A stretch of DNA of 64,000 bases. Source: Microbacterium sp. PM5 (GTDB lineage Bacteria > Actinomycetota > Actinomycetes > Actinomycetales > Microbacteriaceae). Below, one piece after another: positions 28,348 through 38,364 of this stretch (positions are counted from its first letter, which is position 1; each line of letters opens with the position of its first letter). The notes under the pieces were generated by a model. The model did not search any database. It was not told the origin of the DNA and worked only from the letters and a program-made list of their open reading frames with translations. The stretch lies in assembly GCF_003293595.1 (NCBI RefSeq), contig NZ_CP022162.1:528346-592345 (forward strand). Direction: 5' to 3'. The translations under genes and the position numbers were made by a program.

Positions 28348-29048
28348 GTCCGATCGACCCGGCGTCGACCTCCACCGGCGACGCCCTGCGACGCGCCGCC
28401 GACGTCATGGCAGCAGTGCGGGCGCGATGCGTGTGGTCGGCGCGGATCACGCACGAGGACCTCGTGCCGTACCTCGTGGAAGAGGCGGCCGAACTGATCG
28501 ACGCCGTCGAAGCCGGCACGCGCGCCGATCTGCGCGAGGAACTCGGTGACCTGCTCTGGCAAGTGCTGTTCCACGCCGCGGTCGCGGCGGACGCGACGGA
28601 GGATCCCTTCGACATCGATGACGTCGCCGACGCGCTCGCCGAGAAGATGATCCGTCGGCACCCGCACGTGTTCGGGGATGCCGTCGCCACCACTCCCGAG
28701 GAAGTGCTCGTCCACTGGAACGCAGCCAAGGCCGCCGAGAAGCAGGGTCGGCGGTCCGTGCTCGACGGCGTCTCGGCCCACATGCCCTCCCTCGCGCTGG
28801 CGCAGAAGCTGCTGGGCCGCGCGGCAGCGCTGCCGTTGTCGTCGCCTCGCCCGGACCACGGGCGGGACGACGGTGACGCGGGTACGCAGAGCGAGGAGCA
28901 GCTGGGCGCGGAGCTGCTCGGGCTCGTGGCGCGCGCTCAGCGCCGCGGGTGGGATGCCGAGCGTGCGCTGCGAGGCGCGATCCGCCGACTCGAGGACGAA
29001 GTGCGAGCCGTCGAGTCCGCGTCGGCATCCGGCGACCTGGAAGAATGA
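28311..29048 (+). CDS. mazG: MazG nucleotide pyrophosphohydrolase
   Basis: 245 residues. The MazG core has the EExxE metal motif (LVEEAAELIDAVE, residues ~58-70) and the later EELGDLLWQVLFHA helix, followed by a KxxRRHPHVFGD segment and a C-terminal extension typical of house-cleaning MazG. Hydrolyses (d)NTPs to monophosphates. Starts inside the nhaA 3' end (ATG 28311; GTG 28302 possible), suggesting coupling; hisS starts 4 bp after its stop. Confidence 0.87.
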   Translation: MASSTPEHGDRLSPIDPASTSTGDALRRAADVMAAVRARCVWSARITHEDLVPYLVEEAAELIDAVEAGTRADLREELGDLLWQVLFHAAVAADATEDPFDIDDVADALAEKMIRRHPHVFGDAVATTPEEVLVHWNAAKAAEKQGRRSVLDGVSAHMPSLALAQKLLGRAAALPLSSPRPDHGRDDGDAGTQSEEQLGAELLGLVARAQRRGWDAERALRGAIRRLEDEVRAVESASASGDLEE

Positions 29049-29052
29049 TCGC

Positions 29053-30351
29053 GTGGCATCCGTGAACCCGCCGCGCGGCATGCGCGACTTCCTCCCCGCC
29101 GACAAGACCCGTCGCGAGCGCGTGCTCGCCGTCATCCGCGATCGCTACCGCGCCCATGGATTCGACGAGATCGAGACGCCGGTCATGGAGGACTACGACC
29201 GGCTGCACGCGGGCATCGGGGGCGACAACGAGAAGCTCGCCTTCAACGTTCTCAAGCGTGGACTGGATGCCGACGCGATCCGCGCCGCGGCCGACGACGC
29301 CGCCGCACTCAGCGACCTCGGCCTGCGCTACGACCTCACCGTTCCCCTCGCGCGCTTCTACGCGACGCACCGCGCCGAGCTGCCGTCGGTCTTCCGCTCC
29401 ATCCAGATGGCGCCGGTGTGGCGTGCCGAACGGCCGCAGAAGGGCCGCTACCGCCAGTTCGTGCAGTGCGACATCGACATCATCGGTGACCCGACGGGTC
29501 GGGCCGAGGCCGAGCTGCTGGTGGCGAGCCTCGATGCGCTCGACGCGCTCGGTCTGGTCGGCGGCAGCATCCGCGTCAACGACCGTCGCGTGCTCGATTG
29601 GATGCTCGGAAGCTTCGGCTTCGCCGCGGAAGAGCGTGCCGGGGTGCTGATCACCATCGACAAGCTCGACAAGATCGGGGCCGACGGCATCGTCGCCGAG
29701 CTGCGCGAGCGAGGCGCCACGTCCGAAGCCGTCGACGCGTTCGACGCCTTCCTGCGCCGGCCGCAGACGCGCGAATACCGTCCCTACGGTCAGGGGCAGA
29801 TCCGCGCGGCGCTGCCCGAGGACGTGCCGGACGACATCGTGGCCGATCTCGTGGCCATCGGCGCGGCGGTGTCGGCGGCCCGCGGCGTCTGTGCAGAAGA
29901 CGCGCAGGGCGCGCCGCTCGTGTTCGACCCGTTCCTCGTGCGCGGCATGGGCTATTACACCGGCACGATCTTCGAGCTCGCCCATCCGAGCGTGCCCTAC
30001 TCACTCGGCGGCGGTGGTCGCTACGACGGGATGATCGGGCGCTTCTTGGGCCAGCAGGTACCCGCGGTGGGCTTCTCCCTCGGCTTCGAGCGCATCGTCG
30101 ATCTTCTCGAGGATGCCGACGATGCGGGAACGTCCTCCATCGTCCTCGTGCACGAGCGCGACGTGCCGGTCGGCGAGCTCGTCGCTCTGAAGGCCGCACT
30201 GGTCGCGGACGGCTCGCGGGTGCGTCTGGAGCAGCGCACCAAGAACCTCAAGGCGCTGCTTGAGCGTGCTGCCGCCGACGGGTATTCGTCCTTCGCGACG
30301 GTGGCGGCGGGTCAAGCGCCGGAGACGCTGGAGATCAAGCCGCTCGGCTGA
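29053..30351 (+). CDS. hisS: histidyl-tRNA synthetase
   Basis: 432 residues. Class II motif 1 region PPRGMRDFLP, motif 2 (FRSIQMAPVWRAERPQKGRYRQF), the His-specific GMGYYTGTIFE, and motif 3 (VPAVGFSLGFERI), then an anticodon-binding domain. Charges tRNA-His. GTG 29053 lies 4 bp after mazG, so they are co-transcribed. Its last 40 nt overlap the convergent regulator gene. Confidence 0.95.
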   Translation: MASVNPPRGMRDFLPADKTRRERVLAVIRDRYRAHGFDEIETPVMEDYDRLHAGIGGDNEKLAFNVLKRGLDADAIRAAADDAAALSDLGLRYDLTVPLARFYATHRAELPSVFRSIQMAPVWRAERPQKGRYRQFVQCDIDIIGDPTGRAEAELLVASLDALDALGLVGGSIRVNDRRVLDWMLGSFGFAAEERAGVLITIDKLDKIGADGIVAELRERGATSEAVDAFDAFLRRPQTREYRPYGQGQIRAALPEDVPDDIVADLVAIGAAVSAARGVCAEDAQGAPLVFDPFLVRGMGYYTGTIFELAHPSVPYSLGGGGRYDGMIGRFLGQQVPAVGFSLGFERIVDLLEDADDAGTSSIVLVHERDVPVGELVALKAALVADGSRVRLEQRTKNLKALLERAAADGYSSFATVAAGQAPETLEIKPLG

Positions 30352-31211
30352 GAGGTCGCGGGCGACAAACCCGACAGCACCGGCTCCTCGGTGGCGAAGC
30401 GGGCGAGGACGTCGAGTCGGCGCGCCGTCGCCGCATCCTGCGGGGAGAACCAGACCACCCGCTGCCCGCCCGCCTCGCCCGTCCAGAGGCTCGTCATCGC
30501 CAACTGGAGCACTCCCCAGCGCGGATGAGCGAGGCGCTTCACCGCATTGTGCTCGGCGGCCACGTCGCCGCGGCGCCACAGCTCGGCGAACGGAGGAGAC
30601 TGCTCCTCGAGCTGGGCGATGAAGCGTTGCCAGCCCGGCTCGTCGTGGTGGCGGCCGTATGCGGCGCGCAGACGCGCCACGATCCGCTGCTGGGCGTTGT
30701 CGAGGTCGGTGTGCGCGCGCTGCCATGCCGGATCGGTGAAGATCCGAACCGCACAGTTGCGGCCCTCGGGAGCGATCGTGTCCAGATCCGCGAAGAGAAA
30801 CCGGTAGGAGCGGTTGTAGGCACGGATGTCGAAGCGAGCCGTCTGCACGGCGGCGGGATACGGCATGAGCTTGGACAGCAGATCGAGGTGCGCCGCGCTC
30901 ACGCAGGCGTGCTCGTCCCGTTCGGGAGGCGTCGCGCCGGCCAGGGCGAACAGGTGGTCCCGCTCGTCCTCCGTCATGCGCAGCGCCCGCGCGATCGCTC
31001 CGAGCACCTGCTCCGACGCCGCGATCGGTCGGCCCTGCTCGAGCCAGGTGTACCAGGTGAGCCCGACCCCCGCGAGCGTGGCGACCTCCTCACGGCGAAG
31101 GCCGGCGACGCGCCGGCGGGTGCCCGGAGGAAGGCCGACGTCGTCGGGGCTCAGACGTTCACGGCGCGTGCGCAGGAAGGCGGCGAACTCGTCCCGGCGA
31201 TCCGTGCGCAT
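30312..31211 (-). CDS. HTH regulator with MmyB-like ligand domain
   Basis: 299 residues. N-terminal XRE-type HTH (FLRTRRERLSPDDVGLP...RRVAGLRREEVATLAGVGLTWYTWLEQGR, ~10-75), then the MmyB-like domain (~110-270) thought to bind fatty acid-like ligands. Divergent from an MFS exporter with palindromic repeats between. The 3' end overlaps hisS by 40 nt tail to tail. ATG 31211 is preceded by TACGCT and 7 nt (leaderless pattern). Confidence 0.88.
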   Translation of the reverse strand: MRTDRRDEFAAFLRTRRERLSPDDVGLPPGTRRRVAGLRREEVATLAGVGLTWYTWLEQGRPIAASEQVLGAIARALRMTEDERDHLFALAGATPPERDEHACVSAAHLDLLSKLMPYPAAVQTARFDIRAYNRSYRFLFADLDTIAPEGRNCAVRIFTDPAWQRAHTDLDNAQQRIVARLRAAYGRHHDEPGWQRFIAQLEEQSPPFAELWRRGDVAAEHNAVKRLAHPRWGVLQLAMTSLWTGEAGGQRVVWFSPQDAATARRLDVLARFATEEPVLSGLSPATSQPSGLISSVSGA

Positions 31212-31218
31212 GTCTGCC

Positions 31219-31224
31219 AGCGTA
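31219..31224 (-). promoter_or_regulatory. -10 box for leaderless MmyB-like gene
   Basis: Minus-strand TACGCT, 7 nt, ATG; no ribosome-binding site. Confidence 0.4.
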
Positions 31225-31268
31225 GTGCGCTGGGCACGGGGGCGGCGTGCGCAGCGGGGTGGCGTTGA

Positions 31269-31299
31269 TACCAGGATGAGCGCACTCCTGGTACCAGGA
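31269..31299. promoter_or_regulatory. palindromic operator between regulator and MFS gene
   Basis: TACCAGGA (31269-31276) and TCCTGGTA (31286-31293) form an 8-9-8 inverted repeat, and TCCTGGTACCAGGA (31286-31299) is a 14-bp perfect palindrome sharing the middle copy. A degraded half (TCAGGATGA) follows at ~31311. A -35-like TTGATA (31265-31270) overlaps the first half. Likely target of the divergent MmyB-like regulator. Confidence 0.6.
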
Positions 31300-31315
31300 T
31301 GAAGCCGGCCTCAGG

Positions 31316-32770
31316 ATGAACGCTATGACGACGACGGCCTCACTTCCCCTCGTGCCGGCAGGGCACGTGCGCACCCTTCCCATGGCGGTGCCCACCTGGC
31401 GCTACATCGGGTTTCTCATCGGCCCCGGGGCGGGATCTTTCGCCTTCAACGCCGTCACCGTGACGATGCCCCAACTTCGCGAGGCATTCACCGCATCCGA
31501 GGTCCAGCTCGAGCTCGTCGTCGCCGGCTACGGCATTCCCTTCGCCGTGCTCCTCATCCTCGGCGGGCGCCTCGGCGACCGCTTCGGGCGCCACCTGCTC
31601 TACGCCCTCGGGATGGCCCTCTTCCTGTTGTCGGCCGTGGCCTGTGCGGCCAGCCCCACGATCGAGGTCCTCATCGCCGCACGCGTCCTGCAGGGTGTCG
31701 GAGCGTCCCTGTGCACACCGCAGGTCCTGGCCACGATCCAAGCCACCTCGGCAGGGGGAGCGCGCGTGCGCGCCATCGCGGCCTTCGGTGCCAGCGGAGG
31801 CATCGGTGCCGCCGGCGGGCAGGTGCTGGGGGGCGCGTTGGCGGGCGCCACGCTGGCAGGCCTGGCCGGCTGGCGGGCGATCTACGTCGTGGTGGCGATC
31901 GCCGCTCTCGCGGCGATCGCCCTCGCCCCGCTCGCCCCGCGATCGCGCGTTCACGAAGCGGTGACGATCGATGTCGCCGGAACGGTCGAGCTCGGCGCAG
32001 GCGTTCTTCTGATCGCCTCCGCGCTCACCTTCGGACCGTCGGCGGGATGGTCATGGCCGACGTTCGTCGCCCTCGCCGCGGGGGCAGCGGCACTCGTCGC
32101 GCTCTGGGTGCACCAGGATCGCATCGAGCGCTCCGGTCGGGTGCCCCTGCTGCCGCCGAGCATTCTGCGACTGCGCGCCCTCCAGCTCGGGCTGGTGGCC
32201 GCTGCTCTGTTCTTCACCGGCTACGGTGCGGTGCTCTACGTCATCCCGCGCGCGGTCGAGGCCGGCCTCGGGTATGACTCGTTGACGGCGGGCCTGCTTC
32301 TGCTGCCGTTCGCGGTGGTGTTCGCGGTCGTGTCGCTCTCGCTGGCGCCGATCCAACGCCGGCTCGGCGTGCGCACACTCGTCTGGGGAGTCGTTCTGCA
32401 GCTGATCGCGCTCGTGGGGTTCCTTCTCGTCTCGCTCGTGGCATGGGGGCCGTCGCTGATCTGGTGGGCTCAGCCGGCGCTCGTACTGCTCGGAGCGGGT
32501 CAGGCGCTCGTCTTCTCTCCCCTCACCCAGGCGGTGGTTCGTGAGGTCCCCGTCGAAGCGGCGGGTCTGTCGGGCGGCATGTTCAGCACCGTTCAGCAGC
32601 TCGCGCTCTCGATCGGCGTCATCGCGATCGGAGCCGTGACGACGGCGACGGGGTGGAGGGGGCGTGATGAGGTGGTCGCGGGCTTCGTGCTGGATGTCGC
32701 CCTCGCGTGCGGCGTCCTTGCGCTGGCGCTCGTGCTCACCGCGGCGCTCCGGCGGGGCGCGCACCGCTGA
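31316..32770 (+). CDS. MFS drug-efflux-type transporter (DHA2-like)
   Basis: 484 residues with about 14 hydrophobic segments. Motif A copy LGGRLGDRFGRHLLY and helix-5 antiporter-like motif GASGGIGAAGGQVLGG place it with the 14-helix proton-coupled efflux pumps; substrate unknown. Divergent from and probably controlled by the MmyB-like regulator. ATG 31316 or 31325; neither has a strong Shine-Dalgarno (CAGGATGA is nearest). Confidence 0.85.
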   Translation: MNAMTTTASLPLVPAGHVRTLPMAVPTWRYIGFLIGPGAGSFAFNAVTVTMPQLREAFTASEVQLELVVAGYGIPFAVLLILGGRLGDRFGRHLLYALGMALFLLSAVACAASPTIEVLIAARVLQGVGASLCTPQVLATIQATSAGGARVRAIAAFGASGGIGAAGGQVLGGALAGATLAGLAGWRAIYVVVAIAALAAIALAPLAPRSRVHEAVTIDVAGTVELGAGVLLIASALTFGPSAGWSWPTFVALAAGAAALVALWVHQDRIERSGRVPLLPPSILRLRALQLGLVAAALFFTGYGAVLYVIPRAVEAGLGYDSLTAGLLLLPFAVVFAVVSLSLAPIQRRLGVRTLVWGVVLQLIALVGFLLVSLVAWGPSLIWWAQPALVLLGAGQALVFSPLTQAVVREVPVEAAGLSGGMFSTVQQLALSIGVIAIGAVTTATGWRGRDEVVAGFVLDVALACGVLALALVLTAALRRGAHR

Positions 32771-32857
32771 GCCCGGCGTCCGTGGGAAGCACGGCCGGTC
32801 ACCTTCCGGCCACCCGACGGGAGCGTGCCGTTCACGCAGGGAGAGTGTGATCGGTGC

Positions 32858-33682
32858 GTGACATCGCGTTCGCATCGTCTGCGTGCTCTCCGCCCGCGCG
32901 TGGCGGCGAGTGCGGCGCTGGGAGGTGCGATCGCGGTCGGCGTGATCGCCGCGCGGACTGTGCTGGCGCGCCAGGCCGCCCTGGCGCGGCTCCGTATCGG
33001 CAAGCCGCTGGGTGAGATCGCGCTGGATGCCGACCGCGTGTGGCGGCCGAAGCTGTCGGGCGCGCCGCTCGAGCTGCTGGTGCTGGGCGACTCGATCGCA
33101 GCCGGTCTCGGCGCACAGCGGCCCAAGGACGTTCTGGGGGCGCGACTGTGCAAGGGGCTCGCCGACTTCCTGCATCGACCCGTGCGCCTTCGCACCGTCG
33201 CCGTGGTGGGAGCCGAGTCGAAGGATCTCGCCACGCAACTCGATCGTCTGGCGCCGGACTATCGGGCGGATGCCGCGGTCATCATCGTCGGTGGCAACGA
33301 CGTGACGCACCGTACCCCCGTCTCGTCGGCGGCGAGCGACCTCGAGGCGGCGGTGCGGCGGCTGCGCGAGTCGGGCGCGGCCGTCGTCGTCGGCACCTGT
33401 CCCGACCTGGGCGCGTTGCGCCCCGTGCCGCAGCCGTTGCGGGCGCTGGGTGCGCAGGCGTCGCGGCAGCTCGCCCACGCGCAGGCGGCGGCGGCTCGGC
33501 GCGCCGGGGCCCGGGTCGTCTCCCTGCGGCGCGCCGTCGGGGCGATGTTCATCGAGAACCCCGACGACATGTTCAGCGTCGACCGTTTCCACCCCAGTGC
33601 GCTCGGCTACAGGCGTACGGCCGATGCCCTGCTGCCGGAGATCGTCGCGGCGCTTGCCCAGGGGGTGCGCACCCGGGCGTGA
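32858..33682 (+). CDS. SGNH/GDSL-type hydrolase
   Basis: About 274 residues. N-terminal hydrophobic/anchor segment (ASAALGGAIAVGVIAARTVLA), block I VLGDSIAAGLGA with the nucleophile Ser, block III VGGNDVT, and block V SVDRFHPSALGY with catalytic Asp/His. Likely a membrane-anchored esterase or lipase; substrate unknown. GTG 32858 is the best-placed start; GTG 32825 would add an unlikely N-terminus. GGCCGG/CCGGCC at 32793-32811 before it may terminate the MFS transcript. Confidence 0.83.
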   Translation: MTSRSHRLRALRPRVAASAALGGAIAVGVIAARTVLARQAALARLRIGKPLGEIALDADRVWRPKLSGAPLELLVLGDSIAAGLGAQRPKDVLGARLCKGLADFLHRPVRLRTVAVVGAESKDLATQLDRLAPDYRADAAVIIVGGNDVTHRTPVSSAASDLEAAVRRLRESGAAVVVGTCPDLGALRPVPQPLRALGAQASRQLAHAQAAAARRAGARVVSLRRAVGAMFIENPDDMFSVDRFHPSALGYRRTADALLPEIVAALAQGVRTRA

Positions 33683-33717
33683 CCCGCGGATCGTCGAGAC
33701 TCACATCGCGGCAACTG

Positions 33718-33735
33718 TTCTATTTGTCATAGAAT
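33718..33735 (+). promoter_or_regulatory. operator/promoter of YtrA-type gene pair
   Basis: TTCTAT-TTGTC-ATAGAA (33718-33734) is a perfect 6-5-6 inverted repeat. It overlaps a -10-like TAGAAT (33730-33735) 17 nt before the regulator start, as expected for autorepression by the GntR/YtrA protein. Confidence 0.55.
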
Positions 33736-33751
33736 GGATACAGGAGGCGTC

Positions 33752-34117
33752 ATGTTGATCCGCACCGACCCCACGAGCGATGTGCCGTTGTTCACGCAGA
33801 TCGCGGTGTCGGTGCGAGCGGATGCCGTCGCGGGCCGTCTGCGCCCCGGCGATCGCTTGCCGTCGGCGCGCGCCGTCGCCGCCGCGCTCGACGTCAACCT
33901 GCACACGGTTCTCCACGCGTATCAGCAGCTGAGGGAGGAGGGGCTGGTGTCCATGCATCGCGGGCGTGGCGCGGTCCTCACCGATGCCGCCGATCGGCTC
34001 GCCGAGCTCCAGTCCGATATTGCCGCCATCGTCACCCGAGCGCGCGAGCGTGGGCTGTCATCACAGGCGCTCGCCGCGCTCATCCATCACCACAGCGAAC
34101 CGGAGGAATCATCATGA
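33752..34117 (+). CDS. GntR-family regulator, YtrA subfamily
   Basis: 121 residues. Winged HTH (LFTQIAVSVRADAVAGRLRPGDRLPSARAVAAALDVNLHTV) followed by the short YtrA-type dimerisation helices. AGGAGG 4 nt before ATG 33752. Overlaps the DUF1648 membrane protein gene by ATGA, a recurring pairing; the repressor probably controls this two-gene operon through the palindrome upstream. Confidence 0.9.
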   Translation: MLIRTDPTSDVPLFTQIAVSVRADAVAGRLRPGDRLPSARAVAAALDVNLHTVLHAYQQLREEGLVSMHRGRGAVLTDAADRLAELQSDIAAIVTRARERGLSSQALAALIHHHSEPEESS

Positions 34118-35118
34118 CCACGACACGGCCCCGAGCCGTCACCCGCTTCGTCCTGGTCGCCGTCGCGCTGCCCGTGCTGGCGAGCGCGGTCGCTGTCGTG
34201 CTCCAGCTCGCCGCCGGCGACGCGCTGCCCGACCCGATCGCCATCCACTGGGGTGCGAACGGAGCACCCGACGGGTTCGGTCCCGCGGGGACCACGGTGC
34301 TGGCCACGGCGGCGCTCGGACTCGGGCTGCCCCTGCTGATCGCGGCATCCGCACTGAACGGGCTTCGCCGCGGCGACCGCGGCCCGGTCTACCGGCTGAT
34401 GGGAGCGTTCGCCGCGGCGATGTCGGTGTTCACCGCGGTGCTGATGACCGCCTCGGTGCGGATGCAGAGCGGCGTGATGGACGCGGCGACCGGACCGTCC
34501 GTCCTGCCGTGGCTGGCCGCTGCCGCCGTCGCGGCACTCGTCGCCGGCGTCGCCGCGTGGGCGCTCCAGCCCGACGAGCGGGTCGCCGTCGCCGGAACCA
34601 CCCCGACGATGAGCCCTCCGTTGAGCGTCGACGAGCGGGCGGTGTGGCTGCGCAGCGTGCGCCTCGCCCGCGGCGGCCTCATCGTGCTCGGCGCTGCGCT
34701 CGCGCTCCTCATCGCCGTGGCCGTGGTGAGCATCGCCGTGAGCGGCGGCCCGGTCACCACCACGGTTCTCATCGCGCTGGTCGTGCTGATGGCTGCGGTC
34801 ATCGCCGCGACGGCGGTCTTCCACGTGCGGGTCGACGAGACGGGGCTGACCGTCATCTCCGCAACCGGCTTTCCCCGCGTGCACATCCCGATCACGGAGG
34901 TCGAACGCGTCGAGGTCGTCGACGTCAGCCCGATGGGTGAGTTCGGCGGCTGGGGTCTGCGGTGGGCGCCGGGCGGAGGCTTCGGTGTCGTCCTGCGTGC
35001 CGGCCCGGGCATCCGGGTTGCGCGTGCCGATCGTCGCGTGTTCACCGTCACCGTCGATGACGCCCAGACCGGTGCAGCTCTGCTCGCCGCCGAGGTCGCG
35101 CGCGCCGCGGGGCGTTGA
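34114..35118 (+). CDS. DUF1648 membrane protein
   Basis: 334 residues. First helix (residues ~10-33), then DALPDPIAIHWGANGAPDGFG, the DUF1648 signature loop; further helices at ~62-80, 97-117, 132-152, 188-215 and 222-240, then a soluble C-terminal region with beta-strand character. Function unknown. Coupled to the YtrA-type regulator by a 4-nt overlap. Confidence 0.8.
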   Translation: MTTTRPRAVTRFVLVAVALPVLASAVAVVLQLAAGDALPDPIAIHWGANGAPDGFGPAGTTVLATAALGLGLPLLIAASALNGLRRGDRGPVYRLMGAFAAAMSVFTAVLMTASVRMQSGVMDAATGPSVLPWLAAAAVAALVAGVAAWALQPDERVAVAGTTPTMSPPLSVDERAVWLRSVRLARGGLIVLGAALALLIAVAVVSIAVSGGPVTTTVLIALVVLMAAVIAATAVFHVRVDETGLTVISATGFPRVHIPITEVERVEVVDVSPMGEFGGWGLRWAPGGGFGVVLRAGPGIRVARADRRVFTVTVDDAQTGAALLAAEVARAAGR

Positions 35119-35149
35119 CCCCGCATCGTCGACCGGGTTTGCTGGGGCT

Positions 35150-35818
35150 ATGACCGAGCTCTCGCTGCCCGCCGCCCATGAGGTCGACCGTTACCTCGTC
35201 GACACCCTCGTCGGTACCGACGACGCCCTCGCGGCAGCGGTGGATGCCCAGCGCGCCGCGGGCATGCCCGCGATCGAGGTGGCGCCAACGGGGGGCAAGC
35301 TGCTGTGGCTGCTGGCGCGCCTGAGCGGCGCGCGGCGGGTGCTGGAGGTCGGCACGCTGGGGGGATACTCGACGATCTGGCTGGCCCGCGGCATCCCCGA
35401 CGACGGTCGGGTGGTGACGATCGAGGCCGAAGCCCGCCACGCGGAGGTGGCCCGTGCCAGCGTCGACCGCGCCGGCGTGGGGGAGCGCGTCGACATCCGC
35501 ATCGGACGGGGCGCAGACGTGCTGCCGACCCTCGCCTCCGAGGCGCCCTTCGATCTCGTCTTCATCGACGCCGACAAGGAGTCCAACACGCTCTACCTCG
35601 ATTGGGCGGCGCGGCTGGGACGACCCGGCACGGTGATCGTCGTCGACAACGTCGTCCGCAGCGGTCGGGTCGCGGATGCCGAGGATTCCAATCCGCAGGT
35701 GCGCGGCGTGCGCGCGGGGTTGGAGATGCTGCGGGACGACCCCCGGTTCACGGCGACCGCGTTGCAGACCCTGGACGCGAAGGGGTGGGACGGCATCGCG
35801 ATCGCGCTGGTCGTTTGA
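35150..35818 (+). CDS. SAM-dependent O-methyltransferase (catechol-OMT type)
   Basis: 222 residues. LLWLLARLSGARRVLEVG, GGYSTIWLARG (SAM motif I region), DLVFIDADKESNTLYLDWA and VDNVVRSGRVAD (metal-binding Asp/Asn) match the cation-dependent O-methyltransferase family 3. Acceptor unknown. ATG 35150 begins 31 bp after the DUF1648 gene, without a Shine-Dalgarno. Confidence 0.87.
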   Translation: MTELSLPAAHEVDRYLVDTLVGTDDALAAAVDAQRAAGMPAIEVAPTGGKLLWLLARLSGARRVLEVGTLGGYSTIWLARGIPDDGRVVTIEAEARHAEVARASVDRAGVGERVDIRIGRGADVLPTLASEAPFDLVFIDADKESNTLYLDWAARLGRPGTVIVVDNVVRSGRVADAEDSNPQVRGVRAGLEMLRDDPRFTATALQTLDAKGWDGIAIALVV

Positions 35819-35855
35819 TCCGGTTCGGGGCATGTGGGTCCATCGCCCAGGTCAC

Positions 35856-37208
<1,353 letters not shown>

Positions 37209-37268
37209 CGCCGCTGGAGATTCGCTGAGCGATTCGGGGCGCCTCCCGTCGCACGTCCGCGTGCCACG

Positions 37269-37274
37269 TAGGCT
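37269..37274 (+). promoter_or_regulatory. -10 box for leaderless ftsB-like gene
   Basis: TAGGCT, 6 nt, ATG 37281; no Shine-Dalgarno. Confidence 0.45.
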
Positions 37275-37280
37275 GGTCCC

Positions 37281-37808
37281 ATGACGAGAGAGGGAGCCGA
37301 GCGCACTGCGCCGGCTCCCTCTTCCGCGTCCCGCCCGTCGCGCGCGAGCCGGGGCGCCGGCCGCGTCGACGTGAGGGCGTGGGCCGGCGGCATCCGCTTT
37401 TCCGCGTTCACCGTGATCATGCTGGGGCTCGTGGTACTCGCCGTCTTCACATTGGTGCCCACGGTCGGCACCTACCTCGGCCAGCGCCAGCAGATCGCGG
37501 CTTTGGCGCACTCCGTCCAGGTGAGCGAAGCAGATGTCGCGACACTGCAGCAGCAGAAGGATCGGTGGAACGACCCTGCCTACGTGAGCTCCCAGGCGCG
37601 GGAACGGCTGTATTACGTGCGCCCCGGCGAGGTCGTCTATCTCGTCGACAACGACCTTCCGGCAACGGCGATGCCCCCGTCGCAGGCGGCCGTCAGCGCG
37701 CAGGTACAGGAGACCCGCACCGATTGGATGGCGCAGCTCGTGCGCTCGGTGGCCGGCGCCGGGCTCGCCCAGACGGCGGCGGTGCCGCCGGTCGCGCCCA
37801 CTCGCTGA
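37281..37808 (+). CDS. FtsB/DivIC-family septum formation initiator
   Basis: 175 residues, bitopic. Disordered basic N-terminus (1-40), one membrane helix (~45-68, FTVIMLGLVVLAVFTLVP), coiled coil (~75-100), and the RWNDPAYVSSQARERLYYVRPGEVVYLV segment typical of the family. Acts in divisome assembly with FtsL/FtsQ. Located after eno as in many actinobacteria. Confidence 0.9.
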   Translation: MTREGAERTAPAPSSASRPSRASRGAGRVDVRAWAGGIRFSAFTVIMLGLVVLAVFTLVPTVGTYLGQRQQIAALAHSVQVSEADVATLQQQKDRWNDPAYVSSQARERLYYVRPGEVVYLVDNDLPATAMPPSQAAVSAQVQETRTDWMAQLVRSVAGAGLAQTAAVPPVAPTR

Positions 37809-37833
37809 TCAGCAGTCGGTCAGCCCGCCCCGG

Positions 37834-37839
37834 TACCCT
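37834..37839 (+). promoter_or_regulatory. -10 box for leaderless DUF501 gene
   Basis: TACCCT, 6 nt, GTG 37846; no Shine-Dalgarno. Confidence 0.4.
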
Positions 37840-37845
37840 TGACGG

Positions 37846-38364
37846 GTGCCGCATCCCGCTCTCAGCCCCGCCTCCGCCGCCGACCTCGAGGTCATGCGGG
37901 TCCAGTTGGGACGTCCGATGCGTGGCGTCGTCGGCATCGCCGCGCGTTGCGTGTGCGGCAACCCGACGGTGGTCGCCACAGAACCGCGGCTCCCCGACGG
38001 CACGCCGTTTCCGACGTTCTACTACCTGACCCACCCCGGCGCGACGGCCGCGATGTCGGCGCTGGAAGCGAACCAGGTGATGCCCGAGTTGGCCGCCCTG
38101 CTCGCCGACGACGAGGACATCGCCGCCGCCTATCTCGCGGCGCACGAGGCGTACCTATCCGACCGGGCGGTGTACGGCGACGTGCCGGAGATCGCGGGCA
38201 TCTCCGCGGGCGGGATGCCGACACGCGTCAAGTGTCTGCATGCCCTCGCGGGGCACGCGCTGGCCGCCGGAACCGGGGTGAACCCCATCGGCGACCTCGC
38301 GCTCGCGCGCGCCGACTGGTCGCCCGAGCGCTGCACCTGCGCCGATCCGCGGAGCGCGGTGTGA
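37846..38364 (+). CDS. DUF501 protein
   Basis: 172 residues. Cys pair region RCVCGNPTVV, FPTFYYLTHP, and the C-terminal RVKCLHALAGHALAAG...NPIGD...CTC motifs of DUF501, a conserved actinobacterial family of unknown function found beside eno and ftsB homologues. Its stop overlaps the S8 protease GTG by 4 nt. Confidence 0.88.
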   Translation: MPHPALSPASAADLEVMRVQLGRPMRGVVGIAARCVCGNPTVVATEPRLPDGTPFPTFYYLTHPGATAAMSALEANQVMPELAALLADDEDIAAAYLAAHEAYLSDRAVYGDVPEIAGISAGGMPTRVKCLHALAGHALAAGTGVNPIGDLALARADWSPERCTCADPRSAV

